NCBI GenBank assembly: GCA_048213135.1
Contig: PS015623.1
Location: forward strand, 45,103-84,226
Direction: 5' to 3'
Source: Reclinomonas americana ATCC 50394
Lineage: Eukaryota > Jakobida > Jakobea > Jakobida
DNA length: 39,124 bases
Of the stretch, positions 21,317 through 34,963 are shown one piece after another; position 1 is the first letter of the stretch; the number at the start of each line of letters is the position of its first letter. The position numbers and the translations under genes were made by a program. The notes beneath the pieces are model-generated. The model was not told where the DNA came from and made no database searches. It saw only the letters and a program-made list of their open reading frames with translations.

Positions 21317-24300
21317 CTGACTGCGCGGCAACGTGTGACGATCGTGGCCAACAACAAGGAACGCTACGAGGTGGAGCCTTCGGTGTTTGAAGTGCTCGGT
21401 GGCGAGTCACACGACTTTGAGATCAGATTACGCATGCTGCAGGCACCGCGACAGGAGAAGAGTCTCTACAAGGGTACCGCACACAGTCGCTCCATCGCCC
21501 CAATGGAAGCAGAGAGTGCTCATGCATTGTTCATCACAGATCATTTCCAGGTCAAGCTCGGTGCTGGCGAGGTGATGGGACTGTCGGCCACGTTTCGCGT
21601 CGCCGCCGCCACCGAGTCGACCAAGGTTCTCTGTGTGTGTGTGAGCAGTAGAATGTATTGTCACTCGTCACGATCGCTCACCGCTGTGTGGCGTGCAGCA
21701 TCGATCGGAGACGGAGCGGCTGCATCGACAAGTGCAGCGACTGACCGACGAGATTGGCCGACGCGATCGTCAGCTGCAGGATCAGGAGTCGTTGCTGGCG
21801 CAGAAGCAGGAGCGACTGGATCGGTTGGCCGAGGTCAATCAGGATCTGCAGTTGCAGCAGCAGCATCACCAGCAGCAATCGGTGTGTTGCTCGGCGTCGC
21901 TGTGTGGTTGATGCGTCGGCTTCTCATCGCTTGTCGTAGGTGGCGGAGGCCGAGGCCGCCAATGCTGCCGAGTTGCGTATTCTGCGTGAGCGTCTCGATC
22001 AGACCATGGTGGATGCGGAGACGTACCGAGAACAGCTGGAGACGGTGACGGTGGTGCACGAGGAGATGCAGCGACAGTTGCAGGCCACTCATCCCGACGT
22101 TGACCGCCTGGTGGAGCTGTCGTTGCAGCGCGAGCGGCAAGATATGGAACGCAAGAGTCGCCAGGTGCTGGAGATTCTCAAGGCGCACGATCGCACCATT
22201 GAGACGCTGCGAACGGACGTGGCCACCAAAGATGAGCAGCTTGCACGCGAGTCCGAACGGGTGCACCGCTTGGAGGAGATGCTGGAGCAGTCGCAGCGAC
22301 GAGTCGAAGTGCGTCGCTGTCGTTGTCACAGGCGTGAGCGTTTGTGTGGTGATGGTGGCGGAGGCTGACGTGCACGCACGTGTGACGCAGGCGGTGCTGC
22401 AGGCCAAAGTCGAGGAGTCGAAGCACTGGGAGCAACTGCTGGCGCAGCGGGAGCGCGAGGTGCAGCACCTTACAACGCAGCTGGCGCAAGCGCAACGAGA
22501 GGTTCTCGTTCTCAGTGGCGAAACCGGCGAGGGCGATGATGATCCGTGCGTCTAACCTTATTTGGCGTCCTTGCATCCGAGTTGCTCATCTCGACAACAC
22601 ACAGAGCGTCCGGCGCCGGTCCCAGTGGCATCAATGTGCACGACTCGATGCGACAGCTGCGCAAGCGACTCACCGAGTGCGAGCGGGAGAATGCAGCCAT
22701 GCAACGGGAGCTGTCGATCCGGCAGACTCGCATCTCGCAGCTGGAGTCGCAGGAGGCGGATTTGTTGACGCGTTTGGAACGACAGGCGAAGGAGTGGAGC
22801 GCCACAGCTGCAGAAGCTGCCGCCACCAAGGACATTCGCATTCAGCAGCTGGAGGAGCGCCTGCGTGCACAGAATGGACAGGTGACTAGTTTATGCGGGG
22901 AGAGGAAGTGTTTTGTACTGCAAATCTGATGTGTGCGTGCACAGGTCGACGAGTTGCTGGCGCAGCTGGGCGAGAGTGAGCGCAAACTGGAGCAGTTCCA
23001 GACGCAGTATTCGTCGCACTTCCAGAGCGACTACATCCATCAGCTGGAGCAGCAACTCGGCAACGAGGCTGATCGGAGGAAGCGCATGGTGACGACGATG
23101 CGAAGCACTCTTGACGCCATCGACATGTACTGTGAACAGCTTGAGGTACGTGTGCGTGTGTGCACACGATGCTCTGCTGACTTGCAAATCCCCAGCCTCA
23201 CACGTTGATGGCACAGAAGTCGCGCAAGGGAGCACGAGCACGCCCACCCTCATCGCGTGATCCGAGTCCAACCGCCGCTGCCAGTGACAAGTGCGTTTGA
23301 CGGCAAACTGGGCGTGTGTGTGTGTGTCATGTGCGCGTTCATCAAGCTGACCTGTCGACACAGGAGTGCCATGGGCACGCTCGTTCGTGCACGTCGTGTG
23401 CTCTTTGATGCACTGCAACAAGACGACGGAAGCGCAGGTGGCAAGACTGAAGACAGCAGCAGTACTGCCGCCGCAGCCGCAGCTCCGCCGTCGCAGACCG
23501 CACAACCCGCCCCACTGGTGGGACCACCAAAGCCGAGTACGCGCTCCACCTCTACATCGCCACTGCCACAGCCGCCAGCCCCAGCTCCACCAATGGCGAG
23601 GAGGCCACCACCGTCGACGACAGAACAAGATGGCGTCGTTGATCAGCAGCGTCGTGAAATCCACACGTTGCGCATGCGCATCGGGCAGCTGGAGGCCGAG
23701 CTGGCCGACAGACCGGCGGCACCACCGGCTCATCTCAGTGCCTCCACGGGATCACTGCCCAGCAGTCGACGGCGCGTGGCGTTCCACGACGCAGCCGCCG
23801 CCGCCAACAGTGATGATGAGGGTGAGTGTGGGGTCGCATTCCAACCCGAAAGCCATTCGAATGGTCCTGAACGGGTGGTGGGGACTTGAGTAGGCGCCAC
23901 CGTGCGAGCAGCGTCTCTTCAGCGCACAGTCGACCGCCTGCAGACGGAGTTGTCGCTGGTGCAACTCAGCGAGCAGCGAGCCGTGCAGAAACTCACAGAG
24001 GTGGAGAGCGAGCTGGAGGAGATGCGACGCTCACGCAACCGAATCGCCGGTCTGCACCATGTGGGTGCCTCGGCCGACGGTCGTCATGCTGGTGTGTCGT
24101 TTTCGGTGGGGTACGGCAGCAACAGGTGGTCTCACGCGTGCGTGCGTCATGCAGACGACATTGATAACCACCTGGCGGTGCGTGTCGGCGAGCTGGATGT
24201 GGCACGCGGCGAGCTGAGTGACACCGTCGGTCGTTTGCGCCGCGAACTGGAAGGGCGGGTGCGACAGGTTGGTGATTGTGGCCAGTAGCAGACCGTCCTG

Positions 24301-27300
24301 CGCACGCGAACCGTGTGCTCACAGTGCGATAGCTGCGCGAGATTCACGAGCAGCTGACTGCCAGTCGTCTGGCACACCACCGTGAGCGACTGGTGCTGCA
24401 GCAGGCGTTGGAGGACAAGGAGCATGAAGCCGACGAGCTGAGACATGAGGTGCGCAAAGCGCGCGAGTTTGGCGAGGTGAAGATCAAGATTCTGGAGGAC
24501 TCGGTGGCCAAGCTCGCCAAGCGCGGTGACGCCGAGCGTCGACTGGCCGAGCGAAATGACGAGATGTTTAGGTGTGGGTTGTGTGTGTGTGTTGTGAGAA
24601 AAAAGCAGACAACTCGTGAGTGCGAGTGTCGTGCTCATTGTCGTGTGTCTGTCTATAGGCTTGCACTCTCGGAGGCGCAACACAAGCGCGAGGCTCAGGA
24701 GCAACGCGTTCGTGCCTCCAAATTGGACGACATGCTCGGGGAGCGGAATCGACGGATCGCAGATCTGGAGACACAGCTCATCCAGCAGTCGGGCACCTCG
24801 TTGCCGGTATGTGTGTGTCTCTGAACGCGCAGGGGTTTCCATGCTCGATCTCGCTAATTTGTGGTCATCATAGCCTGTAATCGTGGACTCGCACGATGGC
24901 ATCTCGCAGTCTGGCAAAGGCAGCAAACGCAACGGCTCGGCCACGCCGCAGGTCTTCACCCTTTGTTGTTGTTCTTGTTGCTGTTGCTTTGCACTTTGTG
25001 GCTCATTGTCGCATACAATCAGCAGCAACATCAGCAGCAGCAGCAGGAGCAACAACAGACGCAGATCATCTCGACGCTGTCGGCGCAAGTGCAGTCGCAG
25101 AAGGAAGAGATTCGACGACTGCGGGAGGAGTTGCAGGAGCGGCCGTTGCCGCCACTGCCGCCAGTGTCAACAATGGTGGCACCGGTGGCGGATTCGGGAG
25201 CCCAAATGCGCAGCCTGTCGCTGGAGATGGAGTGCAACTCGTATCGCGAAAAGCTGCGTTTGTACGAAGACGAGGCCGCGCAGACGGCACAGCGCATGGC
25301 CACTCTGCAGAAGCAAGTGGGGCGGCAAAAGGAGGAGATGCATCGCAAGTACATGGCCGAGATGAGCGAGCACATTGCTGAGATCCACGGTCTGCGCCAG
25401 TCGCTGTCGTCGGCACAGCAGTACAGCGAGCAGGCAAGTCCACCTCACCCTGTGTGCCGAGTGATCGTCTCTCACAAAATCAGCCGCAGGTTCAATTGGA
25501 GCTGAATCGAGTGCGCACCGACAAGCTCTGCCTGTCCGATCAGTTGTCGCAGCGGGATCAGTTGGTGCACTCGCTGAAAGAGGAGACTGCACGACTGGCG
25601 GCACTGGCCGACGAAAGGTTAGCGTTTCGTTGTGTCTGCATTGACTCGTCGCCTCTGGTCGCTCACACGACGACAAAGGTGCCAACGAGCCGACGCTGAT
25701 GCACGGCGCGCGGCAGCTGAGTCCGACAGACTGGCGCACGAAGTCGAAGAGAAGAAAGTGCAGTTGCAGGTGATGGCCGAGAGCCTGCAGTCGCTGGAGA
25801 ATCGCAGCACCTTGCGCATGGATCATCACGGCTCGGCGTTGCGTGTCTGCCGTGGTCTCTCTGCGAATCACACATCACCTCACCCTTGACTCGCAGCGAT
25901 GGGCTGAGTGATGCCGCGAAGGAGCGCGTCTTGGTGCTGACGGCCAAGTTGCAGAGTCTCATCGCCAGCGACTTTGTGCAACAGCGTCGTGTCGCAGAGC
26001 TCACCAACCGAGTGGCGGAACTGTCGCGCGCCCCGCCGCCGAGTGGCGGTGCCGATTTGCATGCGGTCCAGCTGATCTCGCAGTCGCAGGCGGAGAACGA
26101 AGTGTTGCGCAAGCAAGTCAGCATGTTGAAGGGCGAGGTTCGCAGTCTGCAGGAGCAGGTCGAGGAGACCGAGCGCGAGCGGCAACAGACACGCGAGGCG
26201 CTCGAGAGCTTGCGCGCCGATGCCGTGAGGTACTGTGGGAGTTTGACCAGGAGGAGAATGCGTACACGCAAGAAGCTCACCATGTGTCGTACAGGGTGGC
26301 CAGCGAGCGTCGTGCGTGCGAGGAGCGGCTGCGAGCGCAGCGGCAAGAGTTTGCCGAGAGCCTCCAACGGCACCGCTCGGAGCTCAACTCCAAACTGCGC
26401 ACGGCCCACGAACGTATGGTGGCCCGCGAGCGAGAAGTACTGCTGTGGGTCGACCAGCACACTGCGCATGCGAGTGACAGCGACGGCAACGGTGCGCATG
26501 GTGGTGATGTGAGTCCCACACGGCGTGCAGGGGGTCGCCAGGGTCGCTCGCACAGTGCAAGCGCCGTACATCGTCGGAGTCGGTCGGCAGATGGTCGTAC
26601 GGCTACGTTGGCTAGTGGCGATGTTGGTGGCGGTGACGAAGCACCGGTCGGTGATGCACATGTCAAGCTGTGGACCGCCATTCGCAGCACGCGGCAGGTG
26701 CGTGTCGTCGACTGTTGCATGGCACTTATTCCATGATTGCCGTTCTAACTGTGTGCGGCTCGCCAGCTGCTGATGGATGTCACAGCGCGGTTGACAGTCC
26801 TGTCAAGGAACGACGATGCTGGTGCACCGGCGCTGGTACGTTGCCGACTTTGGATGAAGTAAGTCGGCGCGACGCTGCGTTTGACTCACACACACGCACG
26901 TCGCAGGAGAGTCTCGAGGACCTCAAATCGTACATGCGGTCAATATGTGGCAAGCTCGAATTGGCACTGATTCAACACACGCTGAGGTGAGATCTCCTTC
27001 AATCTTTGTTGACATGCAGACACTGGCTAACGTGCTCGGCAGTGAGCGCTTCCTCGAGCCGCGAATCACCGAACTTAATAATGAGTTGACCGAGCGCGAT
27101 ACCGAGGTGCAAATGTGGCGCGACAGATGTACAGTAGCCGAGCGCAGCACCACCACATGCGAGGTGAGTTTATTCTCACCCCCTTGTTGATTCTTTTTCT
27201 CTCACTCTTCGCCCGTGGCGCACCGCAGGCCGAGTATCGTACCATGCTGCAGTCGCACACCGATCATGTGGCATTGGAGAATGGACTGTTCCGCGGTCAA

Positions 27301-30300
27301 ATCAAGTCGCTCATGGATGAATTGCAGCGCACCAATGAGCAAGCACTGCGTGTCCACGAAGAGCACATTCGGTGCGCGGCAGCCATGTGTTCTGTGCACT
27401 GCGGTGTCATTCGACGCTCACGCTTGCATGTTGCGCACAGACTGACGCACGCCAACACGCTGCTGACGGTGCGCATTCGGGAGTTGGAGATTCATCTCGG
27501 CAAGGTGCAGAGCGAGGCCATGGAGCACGGGCACCAGGTAAACAGCGACGCATTGCAGCAGGCACGGAGATTCTGGGAGACGGAGCTGGACTCGCTAAAG
27601 ACCTACTTTGAGGAGGAGATTCTCAAGGTGTGTCGCACATGGGCCAGCTTTCGTGAGCGTCGCTCACTCCCTTTATTCACACAGACGGTGCTGGTGGAGT
27701 CGAGGCAACCGGTTCTGTCATTAACGCGGGAACTGTGGTCGCAAAAGATTGTCGAAAGCAACCTGCTGTTGGAGCTGGAACTGGCGCAGAAGCGACGGGA
27801 TGCGGTGACGGTGCAGTTGGAATCGCAGGCCAGGGTGAACCGATCGTTGTTGGATCGCCTGCAAGAGGCCGAGGTGCTGTCGAGCACTTCGCCGACTGCG
27901 GCGTCGGTCACGGGTTCGGATAGCACGGTGTTTGGACAGTCGCTCGCCGCGTCGCTGTCACGCAAGACAGAACAGTTGGTGGCCATGGAGAAGGAGCTGC
28001 AGGAAGAGCGGCTGCTGGTGAGACGGTTGGAGAGTGATTTGCACATGTTGCAAACGCGCGCCGAGCGAGACCTGCATGCTGCGCGCACGACGGCTCAGTT
28101 GGAGACTTCGGGAAAGCACACAGAGTGGGAGAGGCGTCTCAGTACTGTGGAGGCGGAAAACGAGCGTCTGCATGCGGAGATTCTCAGATTACACGAGGAG
28201 CACGGGCACGAACTCATCGCGGTGCGGAAGCGCCTGAAGGAGGCGTACGAGAAGGTTCGTTATGCATTCGTGCGGTGTGTGTGTGTGTGTGTGTGTGCGG
28301 AAGGGCTCGTCTTCCTGCTCACTGGCATGTGTGCAGGAGGTGCTGGAGCTGGTGGACAAGTCGCGGCACATGAAGGTGGAGCACGACGAGGTGGTGCGGC
28401 AGTTGGAGGAGGTCAATGCGGCAGAGTCGTCGCGTCAGGCCGCATCGCAACAGCGAAAGGCATCATCGACGGCGGCAGCAAGTCCCGACGCCGTCAAGCA
28501 GCAGTGTTTGATCCGGCTGCGAGCCGACGATTTGGTCGCCGAGATTGAGACACGTGATCGCATTATTGAGGATTTGCAAAAGACAGTGGAACGACTGGCC
28601 AGTGTCGACCACGACGAGGAGGGCGGACGGGGGAGGAGCACCAGTCCCACTGGATTCATGTCGCTGACAGTGTCATCGCGTGGCAAGCAGCGTCGGTGAG
28701 TGAGGGTATGTGAGAGTGCCTGCGTTGGATGGCGATGCTGACTGCAGCTTCTGCCCCCTGTAGTGTGCATGGTCGCCCTGTGGAGGGTGCTGCGTCAGCG
28801 ACTGCCACAGTACCGCCAGCCGGTGGTGGAACTGGTGCCGCAGGTCCAACAACCGCTGCTGCCGCCCTCTCGCGTCACGTCTCGCAGCTCACTCGCGAGC
28901 TCGTGCGTGCCAAGGTTGCGTACAACTGAACCAAGAGCACGTCCGTTTCCGAATGATTGCTGACCGACGCCTGTGTGGTGTCGCAGACTGAACGACAAGA
29001 GGCCATTTCACGCATGCGCGTGGCGCTGCGAGCCGAGCTGGAAGTGCGTGAGCGCCTCTCGGCATTACGACTGCAATCCATTAGCCGTAGTGGCACGACC
29101 GCGGAAGCGCAAAGTGGTCCTCGGCGGCGCGACGAGTTGGCCGTGCGAAATGCGGAGCTCGAAGCAGAGGTGAACCACTTGCGTGGCATGCTGGCGCGTG
29201 CGCAGCTGCAAGTGACGCTTGGCGACGACGGGCATGTGGCCTCGCAGATGGTTCCGTACTCTGCATGTCTCACCAGTGTTGACTGTTGTACGTGCACTGA
29301 CGCTTGCTGGTGCCCTCCAGCGCGCGAATGGCGACACGGCCTCTCAGTCGGTGCTGGATGCGGTGCGTTGTAACTGCGCTGCGCGTTTGAGCTCACACAA
29401 AGCTCACTCGCCCTCGTAATGATGCAGCACTTTGTGTTGCAACACGGAGCACTTCCGTCGGCCGCACCGGCGCAGACGGGGGCAGGCGTTGTGCGCGACC
29501 ACAGTGAGGTGGACACGGTGTTGACTCGCATCGAGCACTCGCTATTGTCGCTGAGCAGCGCACTGGCGATCCGCCAACACGGCGCCGACGATGACGCTGC
29601 CTCTGCGGCTGCGAATGACGATGCGGGACCGGCAGATGAGGTCCGACCGGCCGAGGTGGCTCGCATTCGCAAGTTGCGTTCACGCACATGTTTTATCGCG
29701 TGGAGGGCGCCTTACCGATGTTTTTCATTTGGAGCAGGCTCTTTGATGACTGCATGCAGACATACATTAGCGAGTTGCACCGTCGACTGCGAGTGGCTGC
29801 CGACGTGTCGCAACACGCTGGAATCTCATTACCCAGGTTCCGAACTCACTACGCGTTTCTGCGCTCTTTCTTCTGTTCCTCTGAACCTCCTGAACAGCAC
29901 CGCCAGCGATCTGGTGCAGGAGCGTCGTGCCGTGTGGGAGGGCATGTTGGAACTCACACAGCGCATGTCGTCGCACGCCGGTTCGCTGATCTCCAAGGCA
30001 CAAGCGCTTCGCAAGCATCTTCGCCCCGAAGATGCGTCAGCACGCGACGCACTCGCCGACATGTCGGGAGTCGAGTCGATGGCACAACTGTTGCAGCAAG
30101 AGGTGCAGTCTTGCGGTCGGTGCCGGTTTTTTTGTCGTGGCACTCATGCAACGTTGCACTGCAGCTGCAAGACGTGGCCAAGATGCAAGGCTATCAGGTC
30201 GGCTTGTGCAATGTAGACGCGCAATTTGGTGGTGGTGCTGCGTCGGCCGCAGCATCAGATCGGTGAGTGCCTGTGTGTTGTTTGTCGCCTTCTTTTTCCA

Positions 30301-33300
30301 ATTGTGGGTGACCGGGCCATGCCATGTGCTGCAGCGAGCCGGTGGTGTTGACGTTGAAACAGCAAGTCGTCGACTTGCAGTCGGAGCTGAGTCGCCGCGG
30401 TGAGGAGACTGCACTGGATCAGCTGCGTCAGCGCGTCGAGCGTGAGAGTCTGGAAGAGCGCGTACGCCTTCTCGCACAAGCACAAGAGGCAAGTGTGTGT
30501 GTCTGTCTCAGAAGCTATGCTGTGTGACCGCTTCCGCTCATTGATTGGTGCGTGCCTCACAGCAACTTCGACAACGCTACGATGCGCTGCGTGAGAAGCT
30601 ACGCGACGAACGGCGCCAGCACAGTGAGAGTCGCAAGCAGGCCGACAAGGTGCAGCGGCAGCTGGTCGAGACGCAGTCGGCAAAGGACGATGCGGAGCGT
30701 CGACTCCAACAAGCACGCACCACCACTCGTCGTGAGTCCTCCTCGGCGGCGGCGGCACGCACTGATGGTGAGTCAGGCGAGTATGAGTGCGCGCGCGTCT
30801 CCATGCGGCATGCTGACGGGTGTCTGCAGGCGACGGTGAGCGTGACAGACGCTTGCGTGAGGCGGAGGCGCAAGTGGCTGCGCAGAGACAACGCGCGGAT
30901 CAGGTGCAGGAGGAGTTGCGATCGGAGGTCGAACGGCTGCGTCACGAGCTGGAGAGTGTGCGGGTGCGTTGTCGACGGCTATACCCTCCCACTCACGTGT
31001 TTTCGATGACCCAGACTAATGTGCGAGTGTGCTTTGCAGGAGCAACATCAGACCAAGTGCGACGAGCTGGCGCAGTGCACGCAAGAGCGCGATTCGGCAC
31101 GCCGTCAACTCGGCGAATCGCTGGCTGCACTCACCAGCAAGGCGCCCTCTGTGCCACCATCACCGGCGCCGGTGCCACAGGTCCATGACGATGCGTTGCG
31201 GCATTGGCGGGAGCGCTGCCGGTTGTTGGAGAGTGATGTGGAGCGAGCGAGGGAGGAGGCAGCGGAGAAGGATGACGAGGTGCAGAAGCTCACCGATCTG
31301 TGTGCTCGAGCCGACTCGGAGATTTCACAAATGCGCGGCGAGATGCGACGGGCTATGGAGGAGGTGGCGTGCTGTGTTTGCGCTCTGCGGGGGAAAAACG
31401 CCTTCCTCATTGTCCGTTCTGTGTGTGCAGCATGCCTCCATGCTGACGGATTACCGACAGCAACTCGAGGATGCGACCGCCGAGTGCGAGCGTTTGCGGG
31501 AACAGCAGCATCGACATGGTGGTGAGCGCGGTTACGTGCGTCACATTCAAGCACAGCTGGAGCAACAACAGGAGCGATTCAGACAGCAGCTGGAGGATCA
31601 ACGCCGTTTGTTGGAGGAGCACGCGCAGCCAGTGGTGCACGCAGAACGCGAGCTGTCGCCAAATGGATCGGTGAGGCTGTCAGCGTCGTCGCTCTCTTCA
31701 CAACTACCGTGACTGACTGGGCGCTGTGCAGTTGGCCGACGTACAGGAGGAGTTTGCGGCATATCGTAGGGCTCACGATGCCATGGCGGAGATGTACGAA
31801 GCCGAGATCGAACAGCTGCGCGAGCAGATGAACGTGGTGTGTTCGCACAGAAACACGAGCGTGCTGCATCTGTCCTCGAGTCTCACTCCGTTATCAGCTG
31901 CTGCGTGAGCGACGAGCTGCCGGCGCCCCTATTGTGGCTCGTGTGGCCCGCCCAGTGGGACGCAAGTTTGCACCCCTGCATTCGCGCAAGCGGCATGCGC
32001 AGGTCGCTGTCATTCCCGAAGGCGAGGAATCTTCATTCCCGTCCATTTCCAGTCTGTCGCCATCGCAACCGTCGTCGTCGTCGTCAAATGCGTCGGCGGC
32101 GGCCATGGTTCCGCCGCTGGCCTTGCCAAGGCACGAATCGGCAGCTACCACGACTGGTTTCGCCTCCGATGTTGCGGACAGCAGGCTGTTGCAGTTGGTG
32201 TGTGTGTGATACGCTGCTTACACATTTTTGTCGCAGTCGGCATACAAGGACTGGATGATTGAGCGGCTAAAGGAGGACGTGACCGAGTTGCGCAAGCAAC
32301 TGCGCAAGCTCCAACCAAAGGCAAGCCTTGTGTGCCGAGCGTTTGAGGTTGCGTGTAATGTCGCTTATGTGTGTGCGATGTGTGTGTGTGTGTGCAGCGG
32401 AAGAAGGGTGCAGCGGCTGTACGCATTGCCGGAGCCAGCGAGGGTGGCGTGCCAGCCTACGCACCGTTCCAGTGGCGCACCGAGAAGCGCAACCTGCAGA
32501 TCGAGTTGGAGATTGCCGCCGACCGACTGCGAGAGAGTGAAAACCGCGTGCTGGAGCACAAGCGGACGATTGACACGCTGAATCGGCGCATCCGTGAGCT
32601 GATGCGAGACCTCACCGCCGCCAGTCGGTGAGATCTCTCTCTCTTCTCTCTTCACGTGTGCTGGTGAAGAAGGAGAAATGTCTGACCAACGCTGCAGGGA
32701 ACGCGAGGCCGCTGCGGCTGCGAGCTCACGTCAGCAGCAGTTGCGCAAGAGCCAGCGATTGCACACTCATGTCGTCGTTGTATAATTGTCTCAACTCATG
32801 ATGTTCTGTTGGCAGACTGGATGACCTCGCCGCACGCACGAAACAGCAACGAGAGGAGGTGCAACGAAAGAATCGACAACTCAGCGCCATGAAGCACTCG
32901 GTGGAGGACATGGTGAGGATTGGGCATGCAAGAAAGCTTTGCCTTGGTTGGCTCGTTTTTCTCACGCCGTGGTCTCCTGCAGGAGGAGAAGAGTGCATTG
33001 CTGCAGCAGAAGCTCATGGTGGCGGAGGAGCGCAACAAGCGGCTCGAGGGCGACATCCTGCGCAAGGTTACGCCTCGGTGTGCTCGCTCGTGCTGCTGAT
33101 AGTGCATGTCGCCCTCATCACTTTCGTGCAGGATAATTTGATACGCGAACTGCGCGCCCGCGAGGAGCGTGCACACGGCGATGTGGATGCCGCGCAGCAG
33201 CAGGCCCAGAAACTGAGGTGAGCCGTTTCTATTTACTCCCGGCCTCCCCGTGCTTGCGTCACTCACGTGCACGGGGGTGGTCTTGTTTTTTCCTTTGTAG

Positions 33301-34316
33301 AGAGGATGGCGGCAAGCGCGACAAGATCATCAAGGAGCTGTCGCGGCGCGCACAAGTGCAAAAACAAGAGAGCGACGAGCTGGTTCGACTGCATGGCGAG
33401 CTGGAAAAGGTGGTCCGTCAACAGCGCGACGAGATCGCCTCGATGAGCTCGCGCCTGCAGTCGTTGGCCACGGAGCGCACCGAACTGCACGATCAGTACG
33501 AGGCGCTGAAGGAGCTCGTGCACGCTCTCGGCCTCGAACAGTTCCGTTGCCTGGAACGTCTGCAGGCCGCCACCAGCCTTCTCGACGGCGGTGTTGGCGC
33601 GGCACCGACGGCGTCGGGAGTGGGCGGCGACCTGTACCGCAGTGCCGAATCGCTGTCCATGTCGGTGCGTCGCCACCAGAAGCGCTTCTTGTCCTCTCGC
33701 AGCGTTGTGTGCTCACACACGTACTGGTGCAAACGCACAGCTGCTTGACTTCAACCCGGGAGAGCTGCACGATTTCTTGACGCCGGGCGCCGGTGGACGA
33801 CGCGCCGGTGGCGGTGGTGCGCAGTCGTCGGCACTGAGCGACAAGTACCAGACGCTGCGCAGCCAGTTCCTCGACTCGATGCGCCAGAATCATGCACGCA
33901 CACTGGGTGCGGCACTGACGCAGGCCGTCGAGGAGCGCGTGCACCTGGAGACGGAGCACGCACGACGGCTGGCGGCACAACCATCACGCGAGGAGCAAGC
34001 CGAGAAGCGACGACAGCTGCAGGTGCTGCAGGACTACGAGCAAGCGGTGCTCTCCATCAAGCAGCAGATTCGCTTGGAGCAGTCGCAACACGAGGCGCGC
34101 GTCGCCACGTACGAGAACCAGGTGTCGGAGCTGACGCAAAAAGTGCGCATCTACGAGCAAACCGTGGCACGGCTGCAGCAGCAGCTGACGGCGGCACTCA
34201 CCGCCCCAGCCGCCACTCGCCGGGATCTAATGGCGGGCAGCAGCAGAGGAGGAGAAATAGGAAGAGGAGGAGGAGACGAAGGCGACAGCGATTTCGACCT
34301 GCCGTCGCCACTGTGA
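21317..34316 (+). CDS. giant coiled-coil protein with N-terminal MSP-like domain, 5' end missing
   Basis: The first visible exon (21317) encodes an MSP/VAP-like beta-sandwich: RQRVTIVANNKERYEVEPSV, then GGESHDFEIRLRML and, across an in-phase intron, SLYK-DHFQVKLGAGEVMG (compare the KDKFLVQ strand of MSP domains). From about 21.7 kb to the stop at 34314-34316, dozens of exons separated by short introns encode almost continuous heptad coiled coil rich in Glu, Gln, Arg and Leu, such as HRSETERLHRQVQRLTDEIG and SAYKDWMIERLKEDVTELRK. Disordered Ser/Pro/Ala linkers interrupt it near 23.45, 26.5, 28.75 and 32.0 kb. Visible coding is roughly 3,000 or more residues by estimate. Such proteins usually act as centrosomal, basal-body, Golgi or cytoskeletal scaffolds; the MSP-like part could bind a membrane or tubulin partner. 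I could not match it to a named family. The true N-terminus lies in or beyond the 69-N gap. Confidence 0.75.
28277..28299. repeat. intronic GT microsatellite
   Basis: A GT dinucleotide run in the intron following the exon ending RLKEAYEK of the giant coiled-coil gene, close to its 5' splice site. Confidence 0.75.
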
Positions 34317-34397
34317 TGATGATGATAACGAATGACGAATGACTATAATAATGAATGAATGAGCTCTAATCGCAGTTGTGTACATGCTGCAGCATCC
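34317..34397. other. convergent 3' spacer
   Basis: This 81-bp spacer lies between the stops of the giant coiled-coil gene (plus) and the uL30m gene (minus). It is AT-rich for this contig (GATGATGATGATAACGAATG, ACTATAATAATGAATGAATG), as expected of a 3' UTR. An exact AATAAA is not seen. Confidence 0.6.
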
Positions 34398-34808
34398 TCA
34401 CACACGCTCAGTGCGCACCGAGAGCAAGTGCTTGACCTGTGCCTGCAAAGTGAGCGCGACAATGACAACGACACACACGCAGTCAGTCACACAAAAGAGA
34501 GCAGCGTGCCTTGCTCAGTTTGCCAATGATCTCGCGTGTCGCCGGCAACACCCTCTCCTGCTGCAACTTGTGCAGACGCAGCGATCGCACGGTTGACCGC
34601 ACGGCCTCCGTGTTGCCAATGGGACTGCATGAGAGAGAAGAGAGAGAAAGAGAAGAAGGGAGGGTGAGAAGGGAAGAGAGTTGCAAGAGAGAGAGAGAGA
34701 GAGTAAGTGTGTGTGTGTGAGAGAGAGAGGAGGGTGAGGGAGAGTGTGTGTGCGTGTGTGTGTGGAGAGAGAGAAGAAGATCGAGGAAGAAGAAGAGAGG
34801 GTGAGGGA

Positions 34809-34844
<36 letters not shown>

Positions 34845-34904
34845 AGAGAGTGGAGAGTGGAGAGTGTGCGTGTGCATTATGCGCGTCTTTCACTTTCCCC
34901 CTTA

Positions 34905-34963
<59 letters not shown>

